NCBI RefSeq assembly: GCF_009861505.1
Contig: NZ_WTFT01000022.1
Span: forward strand, 80,537 to 144,536
Length of the DNA stretch: 64,000 nt
Reading direction: 5' to 3'
Source: Pseudomonas izuensis
Lineage (GTDB): Bacteria; Pseudomonadota; Gammaproteobacteria; Pseudomonadales; Pseudomonadaceae
Below are positions 32,684 to 41,006 of the stretch, piece after piece (position 1 is the stretch's first letter; the number at the start of each line of letters is the position of its first letter). The notes below the pieces were generated by a model. That model searched no databases, was not told the origin of the DNA, and was given only the letters and a program-made list of their open reading frames with translations. The translations under genes were made by a program, and so were the position numbers.

Positions 32684-33265
32684 ATGAAACGACATCATTG
32701 GGTACTTGGCGGCTTGCTCCTGCTTTGCCTTTTCATCTATGCAACGGAGCTTTTCGCTGATGACAAGGAGGCACTGAAGGCCTTCGATACGGTGCAGAAA
32801 GTCTTCCAGAGCCCCCGCTGCCAGAATTGCCATATTCCCGGCGATTCACCGTTGCAGTTCGATGCTGGAACGCCCCACGCCATGAATGTGGTTCGTGGCC
32901 TGGACGGCAAAGGCGCGGCGGGTTTGCCCTGCGCCACTTGCCATGCCGAAACCAATCCACCGGCCAGTTACGGTCCCAAGGCACCACCCGGTGCCCCCCA
33001 TTGGAGCCTGCCGCCGGCGGCGCACAAAATGGCCTGGATCGGCCTGCCGCCCGACAAGCTGTGCAGCATGATCAAGGACCGCGCGAGCAATGGCGACCGG
33101 GATTTCGCGGCGCTGATCAAACACGTCAGCGAGGACAAGCTGGTGCTCTGGGGCTGGAATCCGGGCGGTAATCGCACGCCGGTGCCGGTTGCGCACGATA
33201 TTTTTGTCACCCAGTTCAAGCTCTGGGCTGAGGCAGGAGGGCCTTGCCCGGTGCTGGGTACTTGA
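32684..33265 (+). CDS. Dihaem cytochrome c partner of the molybdenum hydroxylase
   Basis: A 193-residue exported protein with an N-terminal hydrophobic signal (about 7-20) and two c-type haem motifs, CQNCH at 46-50 and CATCH at 83-87. It starts two bases after the large subunit stop, so the three genes form one operon. In this family group the cytochrome replaces the FAD subunit and carries electrons to the respiratory chain. Confidence 0.87.
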   Translation: MKRHHWVLGGLLLLCLFIYATELFADDKEALKAFDTVQKVFQSPRCQNCHIPGDSPLQFDAGTPHAMNVVRGLDGKGAAGLPCATCHAETNPPASYGPKAPPGAPHWSLPPAAHKMAWIGLPPDKLCSMIKDRASNGDRDFAALIKHVSEDKLVLWGWNPGGNRTPVPVAHDIFVTQFKLWAEAGGPCPVLGT

Positions 33266-33338
33266 CCATCGGTCAATGAACACGGAGTCAAACCGATATC
33301 GAGGACTCTAAAGAACATACCCTCCATGGGAGTATGTG

Positions 33339-33911
33339 ATGCTGATCTCAGGCAAACCGCACACAACAGGTGTATGTGCAGGGACGCCACAGCAGGAGCG
33401 TGAGCTGCTGCGCGATCTTGCACGCAAGGCTGAGCAAGAGCTGATCGGGGTGCAGATGGCGAGTATGGATGAACTGACGCTACTGCCCAATCGGCACGGT
33501 TTCCTGGCGCTGGCCCAACTGGGACTGGAGGCCTGCGGGCAACTGGGTCGACCGGCGACGCTGCTGTTTTTCAACCTGGATGACTTCAAGCGTATCAACT
33601 ATCTGTTTGGCCGCACCGAGGGCGATCACGCGCTGAAGACCTTCGCCGATGTGCTGAGCATCGGATTTCGGGAAAGTGACGTGATTGGCCGCCTGGAAGG
33701 CGCTACCTTCGTCGCCTTGCTCACCGGCTCTTGCGGCGTGGATGTCACGGCCATCAAGGCCCGGCTGGAGGAAATGCTGGATGAGCGCAATACCATGGCC
33801 CATCGCGGGTATGGCATTGGTTTCAGCATTGGGCAGATCGAGTATGACCCTACGGTTCATGGCTCGGTTGAAGAACTGTTGGTTGAGGCTGAAAAGGCGC
33901 TGGGCCGGTAG
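33339..33911 (+). CDS. Degenerate GGDEF domain protein
   Basis: A 190-residue soluble protein: a short helical N-terminus (about 20-45) and one GGDEF fold starting MDELTLLPNRHGF. The fold keeps FFNLDDFKRINYLFGRTEGDHALK, but the signature reads RLEGATF instead of RxGGDEF. Loss of both signature acids argues against diguanylate cyclase activity; it may bind GTP or a partner instead. The ATG at 33339 has GGGAG six bases upstream. Standing alone between a respiratory operon and a REP pair, its partner is unknown. Confidence 0.8.
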   Translation: MLISGKPHTTGVCAGTPQQERELLRDLARKAEQELIGVQMASMDELTLLPNRHGFLALAQLGLEACGQLGRPATLLFFNLDDFKRINYLFGRTEGDHALKTFADVLSIGFRESDVIGRLEGATFVALLTGSCGVDVTAIKARLEEMLDERNTMAHRGYGIGFSIGQIEYDPTVHGSVEELLVEAEKALGR

Positions 33912-33936
33912 AGGCGGGCTGTATTGACGGGCCTCA

Positions 33937-34009
33937 TCGCGAGCAGGCTCGCTCCTACAGTTGATCTGCTGTGAACGCAAATCCACTGTAGGAGCGAGCC
34001 TGCTCGCGA
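33937..34009. repeat. REP inverted pair
   Basis: Arms 33937-33960 and 33986-34009 (TCGCGAGCAGGCTCGCTCCT type), between convergent GGDEF and VOC genes. Confidence 0.88.
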
Positions 34010-34030
34010 AGGCGTCTTCATAGGCGCCGC

Positions 34031-34456
34031 CTATTTGGCAAACAATTGCCCGATATCCTTGAACGCCTTGAACTCCAGTGCATTCCCGCACGGATCGAAC
34101 AGAAACATCGTCGCCTGTTCGCCAACCTGTCCCTCAAAGCGAATCCCCGGTTCGATCACGAACCGCGTCTCCAGCGACTTCAGCCGCTGCGCCAGCGCCT
34201 CCCATTCCGCCATCCCCAGCACCACGCCGAAGTGCGGTACCGGGACGTCATGGCCGTCCACCGCATTGGTATGAGCAGCCTCTTGCGAGGCGTTTTTCGG
34301 CGCCAGGTGAATCACCAGTTGATGGCCGAAAAAGTTGAAATCGACCCAATGATCGCTGGAACGGCCTTCTTCCAGACCAAACACGCTGCCATAAAAGTGC
34401 CGCGCGGCGGGCAGGTCATACACCGGAATGGCCAAGTGAAAAGGAGAGAGTTGCAT
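34031..34456 (-). CDS. VOC family protein (glyoxalase/dioxygenase fold)
   Basis: A 141-residue protein with FHLAIPVYDLPAARHFYGSVFG at the start and FLFDPCGNALEFKAF at the end, the usual metal-binding strands of the vicinal oxygen chelate fold (candidate ligands His8, His near 60-80 and Glu near 130). I chose the ATG at 34456 with GAGG upstream; the ATG at 34474 lacks a ribosome site. The reaction is unknown. A solo REP lies 30 bases upstream. Confidence 0.84.
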   Translation of the reverse strand: MQLSPFHLAIPVYDLPAARHFYGSVFGLEEGRSSDHWVDFNFFGHQLVIHLAPKNASQEAAHTNAVDGHDVPVPHFGVVLGMAEWEALAQRLKSLETRFVIEPGIRFEGQVGEQATMFLFDPCGNALEFKAFKDIGQLFAK

Positions 34457-34487
34457 CAGGTGAGCCTCGGTCATGGAGAGTTGAGTG

Positions 34488-34508
34488 TAGGCGCTGGCTT
34501 GCCAGCGA
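34488..34508. repeat. Solo REP
   Basis: GTAGGCGCTGGCTTGCCAGCG forms a single short hairpin (CGCTGGC/GCCAGCG); no partner copy is nearby. Confidence 0.6.
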
Positions 34509-34591
34509 AAACGGCATTCCACTGACTGAACTTTTAACCCTGAAATACCGGCTCCTGCAATGGATTGCGCCCGCACTGGAATCGCAGGCAC

Positions 34592-34621
34592 AAAAAAACC
34601 CGCCAAAGAGGCGGGTTTTTT
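34592..34621 (-). terminator. Intrinsic terminator of fabI
   Basis: ACCCGCC and GGCGGGT pair around AAAGA with A- and T-runs on both sides, 16 bases past the fabI stop. Symmetric, so it can work in both directions. Confidence 0.92.
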
Positions 34622-34637
34622 AGTGGCTAACCGAAGA

Positions 34638-35432
34638 TCACTCTTCGAGGTTGCCCATGGCCGTGGTGTTGAAGCCACCGTCCACGTACATGATTTCACC
34701 GCTGATGCCCGACGCCAGGTCCGAGCACAGGAAGGCGCCGGCGTTGCCGACTTCTTCGATGGTGACGTTGCGACGCAGCGGGGTTTGCGCTTCGTTGGCC
34801 GCCAGCATCTTGCGGAAGTTCTTGATGCCGGAAGCGGCGAGGGTGCGGATCGGGCCAGCCGATACGCAGTTGACGCGAGTGCCGTCCGGGCCCAGGGAGC
34901 CGGCCAGGTAGCGTACGCCCGCTTCCAGGGAAGCCTTGGCCATGCCCATCACGTTGTAGTTCGGCATGGTGCGCTCGGCGCCCAGGTACGACAGGGTCAG
35001 CAGGCTGCCGTTGCGGCCTTTCATCATTTCGCGACCGGCCTTGGCCAGGGCCACGAAGCTGTAGGCGCTGATGTCGTGAGCGATGCGGAAACCTTCACGG
35101 GTGGTGGCTTCGGTGAAGTCGCCGTCCAGTTGGTCGCCCGGGGCGAAGCCGACGGAGTGCACGATGCAATCCAGGCCGTCCCACTTCTTGCTCAGCTCTT
35201 CGAAGACCTTGGCGATTTCCGCGTCGCTGGCCACGTCGCACGGGAAGCACAGCTCAGGGCTCGAACCCCAGCCTTGTGCGAACTCTTCGACACGACCCTT
35301 GAGTTTGTCGTTCTGATAAGTGAAGGCAAGCTCAGCGCCCTCGCGATGCATGGCGGCAGCGATGCCGGATGCGATGGACAGCTTGCTGGCGACACCGACG
35401 ATCAGTACGCGCTTACCGGCGAGAAAACCCAT
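34638..35432 (-). CDS. fabI: Enoyl-ACP reductase (NADH)
   Basis: A 264-residue short-chain dehydrogenase that performs the last reduction of each fatty acid elongation round and is the triclosan target. It shows the FabI-type GVASKLSIASGIA cofactor loop near residue 13, VHSVGFAPGDQL near 90, and the catalytic Tyr-x6-Lys in YNVMGMAKASLEAGVRYLA. GAGAGGAG precedes the ATG. It follows nppD by 21 bases, so it may be partly read from the npp operon as well as its own promoter. The order matches Pseudomonas aeruginosa PA1806-PA1807. Confidence 0.97.
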   Translation of the reverse strand: MGFLAGKRVLIVGVASKLSIASGIAAAMHREGAELAFTYQNDKLKGRVEEFAQGWGSSPELCFPCDVASDAEIAKVFEELSKKWDGLDCIVHSVGFAPGDQLDGDFTEATTREGFRIAHDISAYSFVALAKAGREMMKGRNGSLLTLSYLGAERTMPNYNVMGMAKASLEAGVRYLAGSLGPDGTRVNCVSAGPIRTLAASGIKNFRKMLAANEAQTPLRRNVTIEEVGNAGAFLCSDLASGISGEIMYVDGGFNTTAMGNLEE

Positions 35433-35453
35433 GTGTTGCTCCTCTCTTTCAGG

Positions 35454-37064
35454 TTATTGCGCAGTGTCCGGAGCCAGGAAAGCGGCTTCCAGCAACTGCT
35501 GTGTATACGGATGTTGGGGGGCGGCAAAAATGCTTTGCGCGTCCCCCTGTTCGACCACTTGACCATGCTTGACCACCATCAGCTGGTGGCTCAGCGCTTT
35601 GACGACAGCCAGGTCATGGCTGATAAACAGATACGTCAGGTTGTACTTGGTTTGCAGTGAACGCAGCAGCTCCACCACTTGGCGTTGTACGGTCCGGTCG
35701 AGGGCCGAAGTCGGCTCGTCCAGCAGAATCAACGCCGGTTTTAACACTAATGCCCGGGCAATGGCGATTCTCTGCCGTTGCCCACCGGAAAATTCGTGGG
35801 GGTAGCGGTGCCGGGTGTCCGGGTCCAGACCTACCTCCTTGAGTGCAGCAATTATCGCTTGTTCCTGTTCCGCTTCGGTGCCGATCTTGTGAATCCGCAG
35901 GCCTTCGCCGACGATCTGGCTCACGCACATCCGTGGGCTCAGGCTGCCGAACGGGTCCTGAAACACCACCTGCATCTCCCGCCGCAGTGGCCTGACTTGC
36001 TGCTGCGTCAGGCAGTCTAGCTGCTTGCCTTCAAAACGGATCGCACCTTTGCTGCCGATCAGGCGCAAGATTGCCAGACCCAGCGTCGACTTGCCGGAAC
36101 CGCTTTCGCCAACAATCCCCAGGGTCTGGCCCTGGGGCAGGCTGAAATTGATGCCGTCCACCGCCTTGACGTGATCCACCGTGCGCTTGAGCAGGCCTTT
36201 CTTGATCGGAAACCAGACTTTCAAGTCCTCGACCGCCAGCAAGGGCGGGCCGATCACGTTGCTCGCAGGCTTCCCGCCGGGCTCCGCTGCCAGCAGGATC
36301 CGAGTGTACGGATGCTGCGGCGCGCGGAACAACTCTTCGCACGATGCCTGTTCGACGATGCAACCGCGCTGCATGACACATACACGATGCGCAATTCTTC
36401 GTACCAGGTTCAAATCGTGACTGATCAGTAGCAGCGCCATACCCAGGCGGGCCTGTAATTCTTTGAGCAATTCGAGGATTTTCAGCTGGACGGTCACGTC
36501 CAGCGCGGTGGTCGGCTCATCCGCGATGAGCAATTCCGGCTCGTTGGCCAACGCCATGGCAATCATCACCCGCTGGCGCTGACCACCGGACAACTCGTGG
36601 GGCAAGGCCTTGAGGCGTTTCTCCGGCTCTGGAATGCCGACCATTTCCAGCAGTTCCAGGGTGCGTTTGGTCGCCACTTTGCCAACCAGACCCTTGTGGA
36701 TGCCCAGCACTTCATTGATCTGCTTCTCGATCGAGTGCAGCGGATTGAGCGAGGTCATCGGCTCCTGGAAGATCATCGCGATCCGGTTGCCGCGGATATG
36801 GCGAATGGTTTTTTCTTTCAGGTTCAGCAGGTTTTGTCCGGAATATTCGATGGTGCCCGAAGGGTGTCGGGCGAGCGGGTAGGGCAGCAGGCGCAGGATC
36901 GAGTGAGCGGTTACCGACTTGCCGGAACCGCTTTCGCCCACCAACGCCAGAGTTTCGCCGCGCTTGATGTCGAAGCTGACATTCTCCACGACACGCTGGC
37001 AATGTTCGCCGACAACAAATTCGACGGCGAGGTCGCGCACTTCGATCAGATTTTCCTGATTCAT
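35454..37064 (-). CDS. nppD: Peptide/peptidyl-nucleoside ABC transporter ATPase (two NBDs in one chain)
   Basis: A 536-residue protein with two complete ATPase domains: GESGSGKSV and LSGGQRQRVMIA in the first half, GESGSGKST and FSGGQRQRIAIA in the second, each followed by a Walker B (LLIADEPTTALD, LILLDEPTSALD). This fused layout is that of YejF and NppD. It powers uptake by NppBC of di/tripeptides and, in Pseudomonas aeruginosa, of peptidyl-nucleoside antibiotics such as pacidamycin. Start at 37064 with GAGGAAGTG; one base separates it from the nppC stop. Confidence 0.93.
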   Translation of the reverse strand: MNQENLIEVRDLAVEFVVGEHCQRVVENVSFDIKRGETLALVGESGSGKSVTAHSILRLLPYPLARHPSGTIEYSGQNLLNLKEKTIRHIRGNRIAMIFQEPMTSLNPLHSIEKQINEVLGIHKGLVGKVATKRTLELLEMVGIPEPEKRLKALPHELSGGQRQRVMIAMALANEPELLIADEPTTALDVTVQLKILELLKELQARLGMALLLISHDLNLVRRIAHRVCVMQRGCIVEQASCEELFRAPQHPYTRILLAAEPGGKPASNVIGPPLLAVEDLKVWFPIKKGLLKRTVDHVKAVDGINFSLPQGQTLGIVGESGSGKSTLGLAILRLIGSKGAIRFEGKQLDCLTQQQVRPLRREMQVVFQDPFGSLSPRMCVSQIVGEGLRIHKIGTEAEQEQAIIAALKEVGLDPDTRHRYPHEFSGGQRQRIAIARALVLKPALILLDEPTSALDRTVQRQVVELLRSLQTKYNLTYLFISHDLAVVKALSHQLMVVKHGQVVEQGDAQSIFAAPQHPYTQQLLEAAFLAPDTAQ

Positions 37065-37065
37065 T

Positions 37066-38085
37066 TCACTTCCTCGGGTCGAAGGCATCGCGAGCGGACT
37101 CGCCGATGAACACCAGCAGGCTCAACATCAGCGCCAGCACAGCAAACGCGCTCATGCCCAGCCACGGCGCCTGCAGGTTGGATTTGCCCTGGGCCACCAG
37201 TTCACCGAGCGACGGGCTGCCTGCCGGTAAGCCGAAGCCGAGGAAATCCAGGGCGGTCAGGGTGCCGATGGCGCCGGTCAGGATGAACGGCATGAAGGTC
37301 ATGGTCGAGACCATGGCGTTGGGCAGGATGTGGCGGAACATGATCGCGCCATTCTGCATGCCCAGCGCCCGGGCCGCACGCACGTATTCCAGGTTGCGGC
37401 CGCGCAGGAACTCGGCACGGACCACGTCCACCAGGCTCATCCAGGAAAACAGCAGCATGATCCCCAGCAGCCACCAGAAGTTCGGCTGGACGAAACTGGC
37501 GAGGATGATCAGCAGGTACAGCACCGGCAAACCGGACCAGATCTCCAGGAACCGCTGCCCGGCAAGATCCACCCAGCCGCCATAGAACCCCTGCAACGCG
37601 CCGGCGATCACGCCGACGATCGAGCTGAGAAGGGTCAGTGTCAGGGCGAACAGCACCGAAATGCGGAAGCCGTAGATCACCCGGGCCAGCACGTCGCGGC
37701 CCTGGTCATCGGTGCCCAGCAGATTGTCCACTGACGGCGGCGCGGGGGCGGGGACTTTCAGGTCGTAGTTGATGCTCTGGTAGCTGAACGGAATCGGCGC
37801 CCACAGCACCCAGGCATCCTTGGCCTTGAGCAGTTCGCGGATATAAGGGCTCTTGTAATTGGCCTCCAGCGGGAACTCGCCGCCGAAGGTGGTTTCCGGA
37901 TAGCGCTTGAGTGCCGGGAAATACCAGCCGTTGTCGTAGTGCACCACCAGCGGCTTGTCGTTGGCGATCAACTCGGCGCCAAGGCTGGCGCCGAACAGGA
38001 CCAGAAACAGCCACAACGACCACCAACCTCGCTTGTTGGCCTTGAACAGTTCGAAGCGGCGACGATTGAGAGGGGACAGGTTCAT
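37066..38085 (-). CDS. nppC: Peptide ABC transporter permease (YejE-like)
   Basis: A 339-residue permease with a cytoplasmic start LNRRRFELFKANKRGWWSLWLF, a long periplasmic loop (about 40-130) and about five further membrane segments. The coupling motif is AARALGMQNGAIMFRHILPNA. NppC/YejE/DppC type. Start at 38085 next to the nppB stop. Partner of NppB in the membrane. Confidence 0.93.
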   Translation of the reverse strand: MNLSPLNRRRFELFKANKRGWWSLWLFLVLFGASLGAELIANDKPLVVHYDNGWYFPALKRYPETTFGGEFPLEANYKSPYIRELLKAKDAWVLWAPIPFSYQSINYDLKVPAPAPPSVDNLLGTDDQGRDVLARVIYGFRISVLFALTLTLLSSIVGVIAGALQGFYGGWVDLAGQRFLEIWSGLPVLYLLIILASFVQPNFWWLLGIMLLFSWMSLVDVVRAEFLRGRNLEYVRAARALGMQNGAIMFRHILPNAMVSTMTFMPFILTGAIGTLTALDFLGFGLPAGSPSLGELVAQGKSNLQAPWLGMSAFAVLALMLSLLVFIGESARDAFDPRK

Positions 38086-38086
38086 C

Positions 38087-39160
38087 TCAATGCTCCCGGC
38101 TTTCGAAGTCGATGCGCGGATCGACAAAGGTGTAGGTGAGGTCACCGATCAGTTTCACCACCAAACCCAACAGGGTGAAGATGAACAACGTGCCGAAGAC
38201 CACCGGGTAATCGCGGTTGATCGCTGCTTCGAAACTCATCAGGCCCAGGCCGTCGAGAGAGAAGATCACTTCCACCAGCAACGAGCCGGTGAAGAAGATC
38301 CCGATGAAGGCCGACGGGAAGCCGGCGATCACCAGCAGCATGGCGTTGCGGAACACGTGGCCGTACAACACGCGGTGATTGGTCAGGCCCTTGGCCTTGG
38401 CGGTGACCACGTACTGCTTGTTGATTTCATCGAGGAAGCTGTTTTTGGTCAGCAGGGTCATGGTGGCGAAGTTACCTATCACCAACGCGGTCACCGGCAG
38501 TGCCAGGTGCCAGAAATAATCGAGTACCTTGCCGCTCATGCTCAGCTCGTCGAAGTTGTTCGACGTCAGTCCGCGTAATGGAAACCAGTCCAGGTAGCTG
38601 CCGCCGGCAAACACCACGATCAGCAGGATGGCGAACAGGAACGCCGGGATCGCGTAGCCGACGATGATCGCCGAACTGGTCCAGACGTCGAAGTGGCTAC
38701 CGTGGCGCGTGGCCTTGGCGATCCCCAGCGGGATCGACACCAGGTACATGATCAGGGTGCTCCACAGCCCGAGGGAGATCGACACTGGCATCTTTTCCTT
38801 GATCAGGTCGATGACCTTGGCATCGCGGAAGAAGCTGTCGCCGAAATCCAGGGTGGCGTAGTTCTTGACCATGATCCACAAGCGTTCCGGCGCCGATTTG
38901 TCGAAGCCGTACATGTGCTCGATTTCCTTGATCAGCGCCGGGTCCAGACCCTGGGCGCCGCGATAGGCCGAGCCGGCCACCGACACTTCCGCGCCGCCGC
39001 CGGCGATGCGGCTGGTGGCGCCTTCGAAGCCTTCGAGCTTGGCGATCATCTGTTCCACCGGCCCGCCTGGGGCCGCCTGGATGATCACGAAATTGATCAG
39101 CAAAATGCCGAACAGAGTCGGAACGATCAGCAGCAGTCGCCGAAAAATATACGCCAGCAT
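38087..39160 (-). CDS. nppB: Peptide ABC transporter permease (YejB-like)
   Basis: A 357-residue permease of the DppB/YejB class: MLAYIFRRLLLIVPTLFGILL opening, an insertion between helices 1 and 2 (about 35-110), and the coupling loop TAKAKGLTNHRVLYGHVFRNAM. Forms the channel with NppC. Starts four bases after nppA2. Confidence 0.93.
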   Translation of the reverse strand: MLAYIFRRLLLIVPTLFGILLINFVIIQAAPGGPVEQMIAKLEGFEGATSRIAGGGAEVSVAGSAYRGAQGLDPALIKEIEHMYGFDKSAPERLWIMVKNYATLDFGDSFFRDAKVIDLIKEKMPVSISLGLWSTLIMYLVSIPLGIAKATRHGSHFDVWTSSAIIVGYAIPAFLFAILLIVVFAGGSYLDWFPLRGLTSNNFDELSMSGKVLDYFWHLALPVTALVIGNFATMTLLTKNSFLDEINKQYVVTAKAKGLTNHRVLYGHVFRNAMLLVIAGFPSAFIGIFFTGSLLVEVIFSLDGLGLMSFEAAINRDYPVVFGTLFIFTLLGLVVKLIGDLTYTFVDPRIDFESREH

Positions 39161-39164
39161 CTGA

Positions 39165-41006
39165 TTACTCCGTGCCCGCAGGGTCGGCTTGCAATTTGGT
39201 TTCGACCTCTATGGCCGGCTTGGCATCGGGCTTGACCCACCAGGTGGCCGTGCCGATGTCATATTTGGGGGAGACCTTCGGGTGGCCGATGTGGTTCCAG
39301 TAGGCCACGCGCCAGGTCTTGATGTGCCAGTTGGGAATCACGTAATAGCCCCATTGCAGCACCCGGTCCAATGCGCGGGCGTGGGCCACCAGACTATTGC
39401 GCGAGTCGGCATTGATCAGCTGCTCGACCAACTGGTCGACCACCGGGTCCTTGAGACCCATGGTATTACGGCTGCCGGGCTTGTCGGCGGCCGCGGTCAT
39501 CCAGAACTCACGCTGTTCGTTGCCCGGCGAGTTGGACTGCGGGAAGCTGCCGACCACCATGTCGAAGTCCCGCGAGCGCACACGGTTGACGTACTGCGAG
39601 ACGTCGACCCGGCGGATCACCAGCTCGATGCCCAGGTCGCTCAGGTTACGCTTGAACGGTAGCAGCACCCGTTCGAATTCGGTCTGCGCCAACAAAAATT
39701 CGATGCTCACCGGTTTGCCGGTCGTGTCGACCATCTTGTCATCGACGATGCGCCAGCCAGCCTCTTGCAGTAATTGATAGGCCTTGCGTTGCTGGGTGCG
39801 GATCATGCCGCTGCCATCGGTGACCGGGTTCTGGAACGCTTCGCTGAATACTTGCTCGGGAATCTTGCCGCGGAACGGGTCGAGGATCGCCAGTTGATCC
39901 GCGTCCGGCAGGCCGGTGGCGGCCATTTCCGAATTCTCGAAATAACTGCGGGTGCGCGCGTAGGCGCCGTTGAACAGCTGCTTGTTGGTCCATTCGAAGT
40001 CCAGCAGCAGGGTCAGGGCCTGGCGCACGCGCACGTCCTGGAACAGCGGGCGGCGCAGGTTGAACACGAAGCCTTGCATGCCGGTGGGGTTGCCGTTGGG
40101 AATCTGTTCCTTGATCAAGCGCCCTTCGGTCACCGCCGGGATGTTGTAGGCGTTGGCCCAGTTCTTCGCGGTCATCTCCAGCCAGTAATCGAACTGCCCG
40201 GCCTTGAGGCCTTCCAGTGCCACGGTGTTGTCGCGGTAGTAATCGGTGGTCATCACATCGAAATTGTAGAAACCACGGTTGACCGGCAGGTCCTTGCCCC
40301 AGTAGTCCTTGACCCGCTCATAGCGCACCGAGCGCCCGGCCTTCACCTGGGTGACCTTGTACGGACCGCTGCCCAGCGGAACTTCCAGATTGCCTTTGTT
40401 GAAATCCCGGGTGACCCACCAGTGTTTGGGCAACACCGGCAACTGGCCAAGGATCAGCGGCAGTTCGCGATTGTTGCTGTGCTTGAACTTGAACAGCACC
40501 GTGAGCGGGTCTTCGGCGACGACGTCTTCGACGTCGTTGTAGTAGCCGCGGTACATCGGCGCGCCATCCTTGATCAGGGTCTGGAAGCTGAACACCACGT
40601 CTTCGGCACGCACTGGTTGGCCGTCATGGAAGCGGGCTTCGGGCCGCAGGTAGAAGCGTACCCAATCATTGTTCGGGGATTTTTCGATCTTGCCGGCGAT
40701 CAGGCCATATTCGGTGAAGGGCTCATCCAGGCTCTGTCTGGCCAGGGTGTCGTAGATCAGCTCGATATCATTGGCCGATACGCCCTTGCTGATGAACGGG
40801 TTGAGGCTGTCGAAGCCACCGAAACCGGCCTGGCGGAAGGTGCCGCCCTTGGGCGCGTCCGGGTTGACGTAATCGAAGTGCTTGAAGTCGGCCGGGTACT
40901 TCGGCGGCTCGTTGTACAGGGTCAGGGCATGTTGCGGGGCGGCACAGGCCAGCCCGGCAAATAACAGGGCGCTGGCCTGCAGGAGCAGGGCGCTTGCGGG
41001 TTTCAT
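39165..41006 (-). CDS. nppA2: Extracellular solute-binding protein, family 5 (second binding protein of the operon)
   Basis: A 613-residue periplasmic protein with a signal peptide cut near Ala22 (GLACA before APQHAL) and the family 5 hallmarks HFDYVNPDAPKGGTFRQ, RFHDGQPVRAEDVVFSF and GSGPYKV. It is paralogous to its upstream neighbour and to YejA. The ATG at 41006 overlaps the stop of the first binding protein by four bases (ATGA). Two binding proteins for one channel is the NppA1/NppA2 design and widens ligand range. Confidence 0.92.
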   Translation of the reverse strand: MKPASALLLQASALLFAGLACAAPQHALTLYNEPPKYPADFKHFDYVNPDAPKGGTFRQAGFGGFDSLNPFISKGVSANDIELIYDTLARQSLDEPFTEYGLIAGKIEKSPNNDWVRFYLRPEARFHDGQPVRAEDVVFSFQTLIKDGAPMYRGYYNDVEDVVAEDPLTVLFKFKHSNNRELPLILGQLPVLPKHWWVTRDFNKGNLEVPLGSGPYKVTQVKAGRSVRYERVKDYWGKDLPVNRGFYNFDVMTTDYYRDNTVALEGLKAGQFDYWLEMTAKNWANAYNIPAVTEGRLIKEQIPNGNPTGMQGFVFNLRRPLFQDVRVRQALTLLLDFEWTNKQLFNGAYARTRSYFENSEMAATGLPDADQLAILDPFRGKIPEQVFSEAFQNPVTDGSGMIRTQQRKAYQLLQEAGWRIVDDKMVDTTGKPVSIEFLLAQTEFERVLLPFKRNLSDLGIELVIRRVDVSQYVNRVRSRDFDMVVGSFPQSNSPGNEQREFWMTAAADKPGSRNTMGLKDPVVDQLVEQLINADSRNSLVAHARALDRVLQWGYYVIPNWHIKTWRVAYWNHIGHPKVSPKYDIGTATWWVKPDAKPAIEVETKLQADPAGTE

